Positions 1 to 8,913 are shown, counted from the stretch's first letter. The stretch is 64,000 nucleotides of DNA from UBA6985 sp946536225 (GCA_946536225.1 CAMNEE010000001.1:372001-436000); one strand, 5' to 3'. Notes: generated from the sequence alone by a model not told the origin. Numbers and translations: made by a program.

Positions 1-338
1 AAACTGGATATGCAATTGCAGATATCATGGATTTATATGATAAAGATATTAAGAAACATGATTTAAATATAGTATCTGTAACAGATTATTTAAAACAAAC
101 TACAATTAATGATTTTGATTTAGTAGAGTTACAAAAACCAATCTTTAAAGATGGAGAACTTGTATATGATGATCCTGATATCATGGGAAAAAGAGCATAT
201 TGCAATGAGCAAATGAAAACTTTATATCCAGAAGTTAAAAGAACAAATATGCCAAGTGAATACTATGTAGATGGCACAGAAGAATATGTTAATTTCAAAA
301 ATGATTTAATTCAAAAAACAAGAAAAAGAGTTAAATAG
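1..338 (+). CDS. pncB: Nicotinate phosphoribosyltransferase, C-terminal part (partial)
   Basis: The reading frame is open from the left edge (TGYAIADIMDLYD...) to a TAG stop, so only the last 111 or so residues are visible. The tail (QKPIFKDGELVYDDPDI, then LYPEVKR) resembles the C-terminal segment of Gram-positive nicotinate phosphoribosyltransferases, which make nicotinate mononucleotide from nicotinate and PRPP. No catalytic residues lie in this part, so the call rests on C-terminal similarity and on the NAD genes that follow. An SD-like TAGGAGTG spans the stop codon and leads into the next gene, so this is probably one operon. Confidence 0.72.
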   Translation, partial: TGYAIADIMDLYDKDIKKHDLNIVSVTDYLKQTTINDFDLVELQKPIFKDGELVYDDPDIMGKRAYCNEQMKTLYPEVKRTNMPSEYYVDGTEEYVNFKNDLIQKTRKRVK

Positions 339-350
339 GAGTGAATATAT

Positions 351-995
351 ATGAGAGCAAAGATAATAGACACATATAATTATTGTTCATCAACTAATAA
401 TAGAACTAATCTTTATAAGAAAGATACTTATACAGATAATGAACTATTAAAAACATTTGCTATAAGAAATAGATTACTAAACTTTATTCAAGTAGTAGAA
501 CATAGCATTGGACCAATACCATTACTTGAATCAACTGAAATATATGATTATATCGATAGAGATGCTTATCTAGGAATATTCTATCTAGAAGGTATAGGTT
601 ATATTTCTAAAGGAAACTATGACAGAGATATTGTTGATGTATATCTATATGGTAAGTCTGAAGAAGAAGCATTTAAAACAGCAATATATGAATATGTAAT
701 GAATGAATCTCATTACTACGAATTGTGGAATAGAGAAGAATTAAATAAAGAGTTTAGTAATAGATTCTTAAATGTTGAAGTTAATGAAAATGATTATTTT
801 GGACCTTTTATCTTTGCTGAACATTCACTTCAATTATTAAGAAACTTCTATGGTAATAATATACCAGAAGAATTTATAAATGAATTTGAAGAATATGTAA
901 AAGACATAACTCAAATGAATGTTAAGTTTAGTTATGAAACAAATAGATTTGAAAGTATAGAAAAAAATAAAGAAAGGAGAAAAATAAATGGATAA
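351..995 (+). CDS. Unknown protein in NAD salvage operon
   Basis: This is a 214-residue soluble, acidic protein rich in Tyr, Asn and Glu, with no signal peptide or membrane segment. I recognise no family. It starts at ATG 12 bases after pncB behind AGGAGTG and overlaps the following Nudix gene by 8 bases, so it is almost certainly co-translated with NAD genes. The position suggests an accessory role in NAD or ADP-ribose metabolism, but that is context only. The Lys/Arg-rich tail (EKNKERRK) coincides with the SD of the next gene. Confidence 0.6.
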   Translation: MRAKIIDTYNYCSSTNNRTNLYKKDTYTDNELLKTFAIRNRLLNFIQVVEHSIGPIPLLESTEIYDYIDRDAYLGIFYLEGIGYISKGNYDRDIVDVYLYGKSEEEAFKTAIYEYVMNESHYYELWNREELNKEFSNRFLNVEVNENDYFGPFIFAEHSLQLLRNFYGNNIPEEFINEFEEYVKDITQMNVKFSYETNRFESIEKNKERRKING

Positions 996-1569
996 TAAAA
1001 AGAAAGAATTAATAGATAAAATAATAGAAGAGTATAAACCTGTTAAAAGAGAAGAAGTTGAACCATCTTTCGTTAAAATAAAAGCTTATAACTATACTCT
1101 TAATAATGGGATGGTTCAAAAAAGAGAACAAATAATAAAAGGATCAAAAGATGGTTCTGCAGTAATAATAGTTCCTTATGTGGGTAATAACTTACTATTA
1201 GTAATTGAACCAAGAGTATTTACTAAAAAGGGTGTATGTGTAGGGTTTCCTGCAGGTTACATAGAAAAAGATGAAGATCCTAAAGATGCAGCTTTAAGAG
1301 AACTAAAAGAAGAAACTGGACTTGTTCCTGAAAGTATTGTTGAAGTAGATGCTTTTTATCAAGATGAAGGATGTTCAAGTGCATATAATCATATCTTTAT
1401 TGCTCATAATTGTAAAAAAGAATATGAACAAGATTTAGATCCAGGAGAATATATTAAATACATGGAATTCACATTAGAAGAAGCAGAAGAATTAGAGAGT
1501 GAAGGATATATTAATAGCTCTAACTGTAAGCTAGCACTAGTTAGAGCTAAAGAGCATAAAAGAAAATGA
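988..1569 (+). CDS. Nudix hydrolase, ADP-ribose pyrophosphatase-like
   Basis: The 193-residue protein has a complete Nudix box at roughly residues 91-113: G-x5-E, then seven residues, then REL-K-EE-T-GL, keeping all metal-binding glutamates. It is therefore predicted to be catalytic, unlike the regulator at 4632. Family knowledge places ADP-ribose or NAD(H)-type dinucleotides among likely substrates, and the location between NAD genes supports ADP-ribose hydrolysis; the exact substrate is inferred. Its TGA stop overlaps the next start in an ATGA arrangement, indicating translational coupling and showing that UGA is a stop in this genome. Confidence 0.8.
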   Translation: MDNKKKELIDKIIEEYKPVKREEVEPSFVKIKAYNYTLNNGMVQKREQIIKGSKDGSAVIIVPYVGNNLLLVIEPRVFTKKGVCVGFPAGYIEKDEDPKDAALRELKEETGLVPESIVEVDAFYQDEGCSSAYNHIFIAHNCKKEYEQDLDPGEYIKYMEFTLEEAEELESEGYINSSNCKLALVRAKEHKRK

Positions 1570-2057
1570 AATATAAAATAGGCTTTTATGGAGGTAAGTT
1601 TATGCCTTTTCATAAAGGGCATAGATACTGTGTTGAAACAGCAGCAAGTGAATGCGAAAAAGTATATGTAATATTATTCTATGGTGGTAATGATGAAATA
1701 GAAATATTAAAGTATAATCATTCAAAATATTTATCTGTTGAGGAAAGAAAAAAGAAAGTAGTTGAACTAGCAAGTAATTATCCAAATGCTATACCTGTTT
1801 TTATAGATGTAACTGATTGTAAATTAAGTGACGGAAGTGAAGACTGGGATGCAGAAACACCATTAGTAAGAAATGTAGTAGGACCTAAGTTAGATGCAGT
1901 ATATTCAAGTGAAGAGAACTATGGAGAGTATTTCTCTAGAGCATATCCTGAAGCAATACATAGACTTGTGGATGTTAAAAGAAAACATTATCCAATAAGT
2001 GGAACAATGATAAGAAATATGAAAAGAAAAGAGGAAAGAGAAGAATGGATGGTCTAA
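1566..2057 (+). CDS. nadM: Nicotinamide-nucleotide adenylyltransferase (NadM/NadR-like)
   Basis: The 163-residue protein begins GFYGGKFMPFHKGH, the nucleotidyltransferase (H/T)xGH signature, and ends with an ISGTMIR motif matching the ISxTxxR motif of this fold. The stretch before it (VDVKRKHYPISGT) resembles the NMN adenylyltransferase domain of NadR. It would join NMN and ATP to give NAD. No kinase domain follows, so it lacks the ribosylnicotinamide kinase half of full NadR. It overlaps the Nudix gene upstream by 4 bases and pnuC downstream by 13 bases, a tightly coupled arrangement. Confidence 0.8.
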   Translation: MKYKIGFYGGKFMPFHKGHRYCVETAASECEKVYVILFYGGNDEIEILKYNHSKYLSVEERKKKVVELASNYPNAIPVFIDVTDCKLSDGSEDWDAETPLVRNVVGPKLDAVYSSEENYGEYFSRAYPEAIHRLVDVKRKHYPISGTMIRNMKRKEEREEWMV

Positions 2058-2803
2058 AATTAAGATTTAATAAAAGAATAGACAGTATAAAGAATTTAAA
2101 AAATAGTTTTAAAGAATTAAAGTGGTATGAAATTATAATGATAGTAATAATGGTATTTATAGCAGGACTTGCTGTATATAAAGCAATAACTAATCCAGCA
2201 AGTACTACTAATCCATTATGGTTAACAATAGTAAATTTTATTAGTGCGGTATGTGGTATTATTTGTATCTTCTTCTGTGCTAAAGCAAACGTATCTAATT
2301 TTATATTTGGACTTATAAATACAGTGGTATATGCTATATATTTATTGTATTATAAGATATATGGGACATTCTGCTTAGAAGTATTATTTTACTTACCTAT
2401 GAATGTTGCATCATGGATTAACTGGGCAAGACATAGAGATAAAGGATTACCAGAAAAAACAATGGCTAAAAAGTTAACTTTAAAACAAAGATTAATAAGT
2501 GTTGGAGTAGTTGCTATAACTACACTTGTAACTTATAAAATACTTTTATATGTAGGTGGAACAGTAGCATTCTTAGATGCTCTTACAGTAGCCATTGGTA
2601 TTGTTGCAACTATATTAGAATTATATAGATATGCTGAACAATATATCTGGTGGATTATTACAGATGTAATTGCCGTTATCATGTATATAGTTCATTTTGA
2701 TACAGTATATTTAACAAAGAAAACAATTTATTTAATCATGGCTATAATTGGTTTAAGAAATTGGATGAAGTTAAATAAAGAAAGGAATAAGAAAAATGTA
2801 TAA
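2045..2803 (+). CDS. pnuC: PnuC-type nicotinamide riboside transporter
   Basis: The 252-residue polytopic membrane protein has about seven hydrophobic segments and the PnuC-like features WINWARHRD and EQYIWWIITDVIAVIMY, which include the conserved aromatic and Asn residues of the family. PnuC carries nicotinamide riboside or related precursors by facilitated diffusion. It overlaps the NMN adenylyltransferase gene upstream, a natural pairing for salvage. The start at ATG 2045 follows GAGGAAAGAGAAGA and keeps a basic amphipathic N-terminus. Whether the cargo is the riboside or the mononucleotide cannot be told here, and no ribosylnicotinamide kinase is visible in the window. Confidence 0.85.
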   Translation: MDGLKLRFNKRIDSIKNLKNSFKELKWYEIIMIVIMVFIAGLAVYKAITNPASTTNPLWLTIVNFISAVCGIICIFFCAKANVSNFIFGLINTVVYAIYLLYYKIYGTFCLEVLFYLPMNVASWINWARHRDKGLPEKTMAKKLTLKQRLISVGVVAITTLVTYKILLYVGGTVAFLDALTVAIGIVATILELYRYAEQYIWWIITDVIAVIMYIVHFDTVYLTKKTIYLIMAIIGLRNWMKLNKERNKKNV

Positions 2804-3566
2804 TTTTGATGTTAAAAAAGTAAAAGAGGATTTAGTTAAATGGATCCAAGATTGGTTTTACAAAAACGGAGATGGATGTAATGCTGTAATTGGTATTTCA
2901 GGTGGAAAAGACTCAACTGTTACAGCAGCTCTTCTAGTAGAAGCATTAGGTAAAGAAAGAGTAGTTGGAGTATTAATGCCAAATGGAGTACAAGCTGACA
3001 TTGGAGACTCTAAAAAAGTAGTAGAATTTTTAGATATTAAAAATATTACTGTTAATATTAAAGATGCAGTAGAAGCAGAAAAGAAAAATGTAATTGAAGC
3101 ATTAAAAACAATTGGTAAGGATGCTTTAACTGATCAAACAATTATTAATTTACCTCCAAGAATTAGAATGACTACTTTATATGCTGTAAGTCAAACAGTA
3201 AATGGAAGAGTAATTAATACATGTAATTTATCAGAAGATTGGGTAGGTTATTCAACTAGATATGGTGATTCAGCAGGAGATGTATCTCCACTTGCTAAAT
3301 TAACTGTTGATGAAGTTAAACAACTTGGTATAGAACTAGGTCTTCCTAGAGAATTAGTTTATAAAACTCCAAGTGATGGTTTATGTGGTAAAACTGATGA
3401 AGATAATTTAGGATTTACATATGCTACTTTAGATAACTATTTAAGAACTGGTGTATGTGAAGATGAAAATATTAAAAATATAATTAATAGAAAACATAAG
3501 ATTAATAAGTTTAAATTAGAACTTATGCCTTCATTTGAATATGGTGAGGTAAAAGCAAAAGAATAG
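2796..3566 (+). CDS. nadE: NAD(+) synthetase, ammonia-dependent
   Basis: The 256-residue protein has the ATP-pyrophosphatase P-loop SGGKDST at about residues 33-39, followed by the nicotinate adenine dinucleotide binding region (NTCNLSEDWVGYSTRYGD) and KTPSDGLCGKTDED. This matches ammonia-dependent NadE; there is no glutaminase (carbon-nitrogen hydrolase) domain, so the 256-residue length fits the short form. It amidates nicotinate adenine dinucleotide to NAD in the last step of the deamido route. It overlaps pnuC by 8 bases and is followed immediately by nadD. Confidence 0.93.
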   Translation: MYNFDVKKVKEDLVKWIQDWFYKNGDGCNAVIGISGGKDSTVTAALLVEALGKERVVGVLMPNGVQADIGDSKKVVEFLDIKNITVNIKDAVEAEKKNVIEALKTIGKDALTDQTIINLPPRIRMTTLYAVSQTVNGRVINTCNLSEDWVGYSTRYGDSAGDVSPLAKLTVDEVKQLGIELGLPRELVYKTPSDGLCGKTDEDNLGFTYATLDNYLRTGVCEDENIKNIINRKHKINKFKLELMPSFEYGEVKAKE

Positions 3567-3575
3567 GTGATTAAT

Positions 3576-4127
3576 ATGAGATTAGGAGTTTATATTGGTT
3601 CTTTTAATCCAGTTCATAAAGGACATATAAAACTAGTAAACTATTTATTAGAAAATAATTATATAGATAAAGCACTAATAGTACCTACATCAGGTTACTG
3701 GGATAAAACAAGTTTAGTAGATGTTGAAAAAAGAATTGATATGTTAAGTATTTTTGAAAACGAAACAATAGAAATTGATAGAAAACATAATAGTATTCTA
3801 TATACTTATGAACTAATGAGAGAGTTATCAAAAGAATATACTGATGAGTTATATTTAATAATTGGTGCAGATAATATAATTAACTTTGATAAATGGAAAA
3901 ACTATGAAGAATTATTAAAATATAAAATAATAGTAATGAATAGAAATAGTATTGATATTGATTCATATATAACTAAATATAATACTCCTAATTTTATAGT
4001 TATTAATGACTTTGATTTTATAGATGTATCATCTACAGAAATTCGTAATAATTTAGATAATGAATATTTAGATAAAAGAGTATTAGAATATATTAAAAAT
4101 AATAATTTATATGAAAAGGAAGACTAA
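3576..4127 (+). CDS. nadD: Nicotinate-nucleotide adenylyltransferase
   Basis: The N-terminal GSFNPVHKGH is the classic NadD ATP-binding motif, and VSSTEIRN near the C-terminus is the matching SxTxIR motif. The enzyme adenylates nicotinate mononucleotide to feed NadE. I place the start at ATG 3576 rather than the in-frame GTG at 3567, because AGGTGA (3565-3570) lies 5 bases upstream of this ATG. With the enzyme at 1566 the operon encodes two adenylyltransferases, one for each of the amidated and deamidated mononucleotides. The canonical HD domain of YqeK is not fused or adjacent. Confidence 0.9.
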   Translation: MRLGVYIGSFNPVHKGHIKLVNYLLENNYIDKALIVPTSGYWDKTSLVDVEKRIDMLSIFENETIEIDRKHNSILYTYELMRELSKEYTDELYLIIGADNIINFDKWKNYEELLKYKIIVMNRNSIDIDSYITKYNTPNFIVINDFDFIDVSSTEIRNNLDNEYLDKRVLEYIKNNNLYEKED

Positions 4128-4128
4128 A

Positions 4129-4596
4129 ATGAAAGATGTTGTAAAAAAATTAAAAGAAAAAGGATTATATATAGCTACTATGGAATCTTGTACAGGTGGA
4201 GGTGTTGCAAATGCAATTACTAATATTCCAGGTGCAAGTGAAGTACTTTTATTTAGTGCTGTAACTTATTCTAATGAATATAAAATTAAAATGGGTGTTA
4301 GTAGTGAGACTATTGATAAATATAGTGTTTACTCTATTGAAGTAGCAAGAGAAATGAGTAAGAGCATAAGTGATTTTGCTCACTCTGATATTGGAGTTGG
4401 AGTAACTGGAAAAATGGGTGTAGTGGATCCAGCTAATCCATATGGTGATGATAATACTATTTATGTAAGTATTTATGAGAAAAAGAATAAGCAATATCAT
4501 GAAATAAAAATGCATACTAAATATGAAGATAGAAAAGATAATAAAGAACTTATTATTAAAAGAATCGAGGAAGAATTATTATCAATATTAAATTAG
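4129..4596 (+). CDS. pncC: Nicotinamide-nucleotide amidase (CinA C-terminal domain protein)
   Basis: The protein of about 155 residues is a stand-alone CinA C-terminal domain, shown by ATMESCTGGGVANAITNIPGAS and later GVTGKMG. Such proteins deamidate NMN to nicotinate mononucleotide (PncC). In this operon that would connect the nicotinamide mononucleotide pool to the NadD-NadE branch. I choose ATG 4129 over ATG 4111 because AAGGAAG lies about 6 bases upstream and it follows directly after the nadD stop; the longer form would add the basic residues KRKTK. There is no N-terminal competence-damage domain. Confidence 0.85.
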   Translation: MKDVVKKLKEKGLYIATMESCTGGGVANAITNIPGASEVLLFSAVTYSNEYKIKMGVSSETIDKYSVYSIEVAREMSKSISDFAHSDIGVGVTGKMGVVDPANPYGDDNTIYVSIYEKKNKQYHEIKMHTKYEDRKDNKELIIKRIEEELLSILN

Positions 4597-4604
4597 GACT
4601 AGTA

Positions 4605-4613
4605 TGTTATAAT
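4605..4613 (+). promoter_or_regulatory. Extended -10 promoter upstream of nrtR-like gene
   Basis: TGT-TATAAT forms an extended -10 element in the 35-base gap after pncC, with the transcript expected to start near 4620 and AGAGGTG just before the start codon. This gives the regulator and PRPP synthetase their own promoter. I see no clear palindromic operator, though the gap is short and A/T-rich. Confidence 0.55.
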
Positions 4614-4631
4614 TAGAATAGAGGTGTAGTT

Positions 4632-5459
4632 ATGAAAGAATATAAAAGTGAAGAAGAATTCTTAAAAGATTATAATCCTGATGAATTTAAAAAAGTATCT
4701 TTAACAACTGATATTTTAGTTTTAAGTGTATCAAGTAATGATTCAAATAATTATCGTAAAACTGATGATAAGAGTATGAGTGTATTACTAGTTAAGAGAG
4801 ATAATTATCCATTTAAAGATATGTGGTGTTTACCTGGAGGATTTGTTGGATATGATGAAGATTTAGATGAAGCACCTAAAAGAATTTTAAAAAGAGAAAC
4901 CAATTTAGATAATATTTATTTAGAACAATTATATACATTTGGTAATCCAAAAAGAGATCCAAGAATGCGTATTATTTCTACATCATATATGTCTTTAATA
5001 GATAAGAATATGTTAACTGAGGTTTTAAATAAAAATGCTTCTTGGTTTGATATTACTCTTTTTGAAGAAAAGGATAATATAGTTACTATTGTCTTAGATA
5101 ATGGATCTGATACTTTAAAATTTAGTATAAAGAAAGTATTAAAAGAAGAGACAACTGATAGATATTCGTTTGAAGTTGTTGATAATAAATCAATAGCATT
5201 TGACCACCCACTTGTAATTCTTTCTGGTCTAGAACGTTTAAAAAATAAATTAGAATACACTGATATTGTATTTAATATGATGCCTAAGTATTTTACTTTA
5301 GGAGAACTTCAAAAAGTATATGAAGTAATACTAGGTAAAAAATTACTTGATCCAGCTTTTAGAAGAATTATTAAAGATAAGGTAAGTAAAACTAATAAAA
5401 TGAAAACGGGTGAAGGACATAGACCATCTGTATTATTTGAATATAAAAACAATAAGTAG
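4632..5459 (+). CDS. nrtR: NrtR-type Nudix-related regulator of NAD metabolism
   Basis: The 275-residue protein has an N-terminal Nudix fold (LVKRDNYPFKDMWCLPGGF) and a C-terminal winged helix (FTLGELQKVYEVILGKKL, then RRIIKDK), the NrtR domain order. The Nudix box is degenerate: the REL/EE core reads RILKRET, so key metal-binding glutamates are lost, consistent with a non-catalytic ADP-ribose sensor. NrtR proteins repress NAD salvage genes and release DNA when ADP-ribose or a related metabolite binds. Placement between the NAD operon and prs supports local control. The exact ligand and operators are inferred. Confidence 0.85.
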   Translation: MKEYKSEEEFLKDYNPDEFKKVSLTTDILVLSVSSNDSNNYRKTDDKSMSVLLVKRDNYPFKDMWCLPGGFVGYDEDLDEAPKRILKRETNLDNIYLEQLYTFGNPKRDPRMRIISTSYMSLIDKNMLTEVLNKNASWFDITLFEEKDNIVTIVLDNGSDTLKFSIKKVLKEETTDRYSFEVVDNKSIAFDHPLVILSGLERLKNKLEYTDIVFNMMPKYFTLGELQKVYEVILGKKLLDPAFRRIIKDKVSKTNKMKTGEGHRPSVLFEYKNNK

Positions 5460-5466
5460 GTAATAT

Positions 5467-6543
5467 ATGGAAAACTTAAAATTAATAGTTCTTGATAATA
5501 TTCAAGAATTTGGTGAAAAAGTAGATAAGCATTTAATGAAGATGCATAAAACTGATAAGAGTTTTATTATTCCTATTACTAGAGATCGTTTTAATAATGG
5601 TGAAGGAAAAATTAAAATAAATGGTACTGTAAGAGATAAAGAAATATATATTCTAAGTGATGTAGGTAACTATGATATTACTTATGAAATGCATGGATTT
5701 ACTCATCATATGGCACCAGATGAACACTTTCAAGATATTAAAAGAGTTATATCTGCTATAAGTGGATATGCATCTAAAATAACTTTAGTAATGCCTCTTT
5801 TATATGAAGCAAGACAACATAAGAGAAAAGGTAAAGAGTCTCTTGACTGTGCAATTGCTCTTCAAGAGTTAGAAAGATTAGGAGTAAATCATATTATTAC
5901 ATTTGATGCACATGATCCTAATGTATCTAATTCAATTCCTAATTTACCTTTTGAAAATTTCTATGTTGCTCATGATATATTAGAGTCTATTGTAAATACT
6001 GAAGAAATAGATAATTTACTTGTAATTAGTCCTGATATGGGAGCAATGGAGAGAGCAAGATACTATGCTGATATACTGGGAACAGACGTTGGAGTATTTT
6101 ATAAAAGACGTGATTTATCAAAAGTAGTAAATGGTAAAAATCCAATTGTAGAACATGTTTATTTAGGAAGAGATGTAAAGGGTATGAACTGTTTAGTAGT
6201 AGATGATATGATTGCCAGTGGTTCATCAATGATAGAAACAGCATCTTACTTAAAAGAAAAGGGTGCAAATAAAGTATATTTGGTTTCTACATTTGCTCTT
6301 TTAACTGAAGGACCTGATAAGTTTATTAAAGCATATGATGAAGGAATATTTGATAAACTATATTCAACTAATCTATCTTATGTATCAAATGATATTAAAG
6401 AAAAGAACTGGTATGTGGATGTAGATTGTTCAAAGAGGCTTGCAAATATTATTAATAAACTTAATAAAAAAGAATCATTAAAAACTATTTTTGATGATGC
6501 AAAAGAAGTTTTAAAATTGATTAGTAAAAAGGAAGAAAAATAA
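5467..6543 (+). CDS. prs: Ribose-phosphate pyrophosphokinase-like protein (PRPP synthetase)
   Basis: The 358-residue protein has the paired phosphoribosyltransferase-like domains of PRPP synthetases. The PRPP-binding motif CLVVDDMIASGSSM sits at about residues 241-254, preceded by LVMPLLYEARQHKR and FDAHDPNVSN. It would make PRPP from ribose 5-phosphate and ATP. The sequence is longer and more divergent than classical Prs, especially at the C-terminus, so a specialised paralogue is possible. It follows the NrtR-like gene by 7 bases, in line with NAD salvage needing PRPP for PncB. A terminator follows directly. Confidence 0.8.
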   Translation: MENLKLIVLDNIQEFGEKVDKHLMKMHKTDKSFIIPITRDRFNNGEGKIKINGTVRDKEIYILSDVGNYDITYEMHGFTHHMAPDEHFQDIKRVISAISGYASKITLVMPLLYEARQHKRKGKESLDCAIALQELERLGVNHIITFDAHDPNVSNSIPNLPFENFYVAHDILESIVNTEEIDNLLVISPDMGAMERARYYADILGTDVGVFYKRRDLSKVVNGKNPIVEHVYLGRDVKGMNCLVVDDMIASGSSMIETASYLKEKGANKVYLVSTFALLTEGPDKFIKAYDEGIFDKLYSTNLSYVSNDIKEKNWYVDVDCSKRLANIINKLNKKESLKTIFDDAKEVLKLISKKEEK

Positions 6544-6567
6544 AAATACACGATTGTGTATTTTTTT
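6544..6567 (+). terminator. Rho-independent terminator after prs
   Basis: The inverted repeat AATACAC-GATT-GTGTATT is followed by a run of T. It closes the nrtR-prs unit. Confidence 0.8.
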
Positions 6568-6568
6568 C

Positions 6569-6597
6569 TTTACAAAATCTAAAGTTGTACATATAAT
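6569..6597 (+). promoter_or_regulatory. SigA promoter of lon
   Basis: TTTACA (6569-6574) and TATAAT (6592-6597) are separated by 17 bases. Start of transcription is expected near 6604, leaving a short leader with AAGGAGGA (6610-6617). No heat-shock operator (CIRCE or CtsR repeat) is evident. Confidence 0.8.
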
Positions 6598-6624
6598 AAA
6601 CCTCAATTGAAGGAGGAAGATGTA

Positions 6625-8913
6625 ATGACTGAAAAGTTACCGGTTCTTATTTTAAGTAAACATGTTTTGCTTCCTTATCAAGATCTTAAACTTGATTTAA
6701 CTATGGATACTTCTAAGGAAGTAGTAGATAAAGCATGTGAAGAATACAACAAAAAAATTCTTGTTATTTTTAGTGGAGAATCTCAAGGTAAAAGAGATGT
6801 TTCAAAATTATCAGAAGTTGGTGTTATTGCTAAGATTACAAGAAAAATGCTTTTATCAAATGGTAATTTAAGAGTTATTTTATCAGGACTTAATAGAGTT
6901 AAAGCAAAAGAATATTTTTATGAAGATGATAATTTATTTGCTAATGTAAAAAGAATTTATATTAGTTATCCTCCAACTGTTGAAGAAGAAGCTAATACTA
7001 AGAAAATAAAAGAATTTGCTCATAAATATATGGAAGAAACTCCAGGAGCAAGTAATTCAATTGAATCTTTAATTGATAATAGTAATGATCTAGATTATAT
7101 AACTGACTTAGTTACTAATTTATGTGATTTAGATTTAGAAAAAAAGAAAAAATACATGGAAGAGTTTGATTATAATCAAAGAGCGGAAGATTTAATTAAA
7201 GATGTTTATAATGAACTAAGAGCAACTGAACTATTAAATAAGATTGATGATGATTTAAGAGATTCATTTGAAAAAGAACAAAGAGATTATATTATTAAAC
7301 AAAAGATTTCTAAACTTTCTAAAGAAATAGGTGTTTCATTAGATAAGAATGAAGAAGTTTTATTATATGAAGAAAAGATTAATAATCTTGAAATAAGTGA
7401 AAAGAGTAGAGTTAAACTTTTAAATGAAGTTAAGAAGTATTCGTTTACAAGTGAAACTAATCCAGATTCATCCGTTATTAGAAACTACCTTGATACTGTA
7501 ATAAGTCTACCTTGGAATAGTTTTTCTAAAGATGAAACTGATTTAAAAAGAATTAGAAAAGCATTAGATGCTAGTCACTATGGACTAGAAGAAGTAAAGC
7601 AAAGAATTATAGAGTTTATTGCAATTAAGAAACAAAGTAGTAAACTTAGTTCTCCAATTATTTGTTTAGTTGGTCCTCCTGGAACTGGTAAAACAACACT
7701 TGGTGCATCTATTGCAAATGCTTTAAATAGAGAGTTCTTAAAGATAAGCGTAGGTGGACTTAATGACTCAACTGAGTTAACAGGACACAAACGAACTTAT
7801 CTTGGATCAAGTCCTGGTGTAATTATGCAAGGTATTAAGAAATGTGGATACTCTAACCCTGTTATCTTAATTGATGAAGTTGATAAGATGGTTAAAGACT
7901 ATCAAGGAGACCCTGCAGCTGTATTACTAGATATATTAGATCCAAAACAAAATACTAGCTTTGTAGACTTTTATATTGAAGAACCTTTTGATTTATCGAA
8001 AGTAATGTTTATATTAACTGCTAATGATATTAAAGATATTCCTCCTATGTTAAGAGATAGACTTGAAGTTATTGAAGTATCTTCTTATACAGAAGAAGAA
8101 AAAATAGATATAGCTAAGAAATACTTACTTCCTAATATATTTGAAGAATATAATATGAAGAAAATAAAACTTACTGATGATGCTTTAAGACTTGTAATTG
8201 ATGGATATACTAAAGAATCAGGAGTACGTAATTTAGATAGAACATTAAAGAAAATAGTTAGAAATATGCTTGTTAATGATAAACAAGGTAAAACTTTAAC
8301 TGTTGATTTAGTAGGAGAAATACTTGGACCAATTAAATATAATTATTCAATGGTTAAAAAGATTCATCCAGGTATTGCATCTACTTTAGGAGTTACTCCT
8401 TATGGTGGTGTTATTATTAATTTTGAAGCAATTGATTTACCAGGGAACGGAAAACTTATTATGACTGGTAATGTTGTTTCTTCAGTTGAGGAGTCTGCAA
8501 GAGTTGCGCTTAATTATATAATTAGAAATGCTAAAACATTTGGACTTAAACAAGAAACAATTATGTCTAAGAATATTCATATTAATTCACTAGTATATTC
8601 AATAAAGAAATCTGGTACATCTGGAGGAATGGCACTTGCTAGTGCAATACTTTCACTTTTACTTGATAAAGAAATAAGCGCAGATGTAGCATTTACTGGT
8701 GAAATAGATTTACATGGAGATATATTAAAAGTAGGTGGAATCAAAGAAAAAATAATTGGTGCCTACAATAATAATTATAAAAAAGTTTTTATTCCTGAAG
8801 ATAATAGAAGTGACTTGATAAGAGTACCTGAAAATGTTAAAGAACAAGTAGAAATAGTATGTGTTGAAACATTTGAAGATGTTTATAAAGATTTATTTAA
8901 AAAGCATAAGTAA
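6625..8913 (+). CDS. lon: ATP-dependent protease Lon
   Basis: The 762-residue protein has an N-terminal substrate-binding domain, a coiled middle segment, an AAA+ module with Walker A GPPGTGKT (about residue 350) and Walker B VILIDEVDK, and a C-terminal S16 protease domain. The catalytic Ser lies in KSGTSGGMALASA (about 665) and the Lys in VGGIKEKIIGA (about 706). The catalytic-Ser block usually reads GPSAG; here it is GTSGG. Lon degrades misfolded and regulatory proteins in the cytoplasm. Start ATG 6625 is set by a perfect AAGGAGGA 7 bases upstream; an in-frame TTG at 6607 overlaps that SD and is rejected. Confidence 0.97.
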   Translation: MTEKLPVLILSKHVLLPYQDLKLDLTMDTSKEVVDKACEEYNKKILVIFSGESQGKRDVSKLSEVGVIAKITRKMLLSNGNLRVILSGLNRVKAKEYFYEDDNLFANVKRIYISYPPTVEEEANTKKIKEFAHKYMEETPGASNSIESLIDNSNDLDYITDLVTNLCDLDLEKKKKYMEEFDYNQRAEDLIKDVYNELRATELLNKIDDDLRDSFEKEQRDYIIKQKISKLSKEIGVSLDKNEEVLLYEEKINNLEISEKSRVKLLNEVKKYSFTSETNPDSSVIRNYLDTVISLPWNSFSKDETDLKRIRKALDASHYGLEEVKQRIIEFIAIKKQSSKLSSPIICLVGPPGTGKTTLGASIANALNREFLKISVGGLNDSTELTGHKRTYLGSSPGVIMQGIKKCGYSNPVILIDEVDKMVKDYQGDPAAVLLDILDPKQNTSFVDFYIEEPFDLSKVMFILTANDIKDIPPMLRDRLEVIEVSSYTEEEKIDIAKKYLLPNIFEEYNMKKIKLTDDALRLVIDGYTKESGVRNLDRTLKKIVRNMLVNDKQGKTLTVDLVGEILGPIKYNYSMVKKIHPGIASTLGVTPYGGVIINFEAIDLPGNGKLIMTGNVVSSVEESARVALNYIIRNAKTFGLKQETIMSKNIHINSLVYSIKKSGTSGGMALASAILSLLLDKEISADVAFTGEIDLHGDILKVGGIKEKIIGAYNNNYKKVFIPEDNRSDLIRVPENVKEQVEIVCVETFEDVYKDLFKKHK

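Noticed and set aside
3567..3575. GTG start for nadD (and the similar GTGs before nfo, parC, rnfD and mutS)
   Set aside because: In each case the GTG belongs to the AGGTGA ribosome binding site and a start codon lies five bases or so further on.
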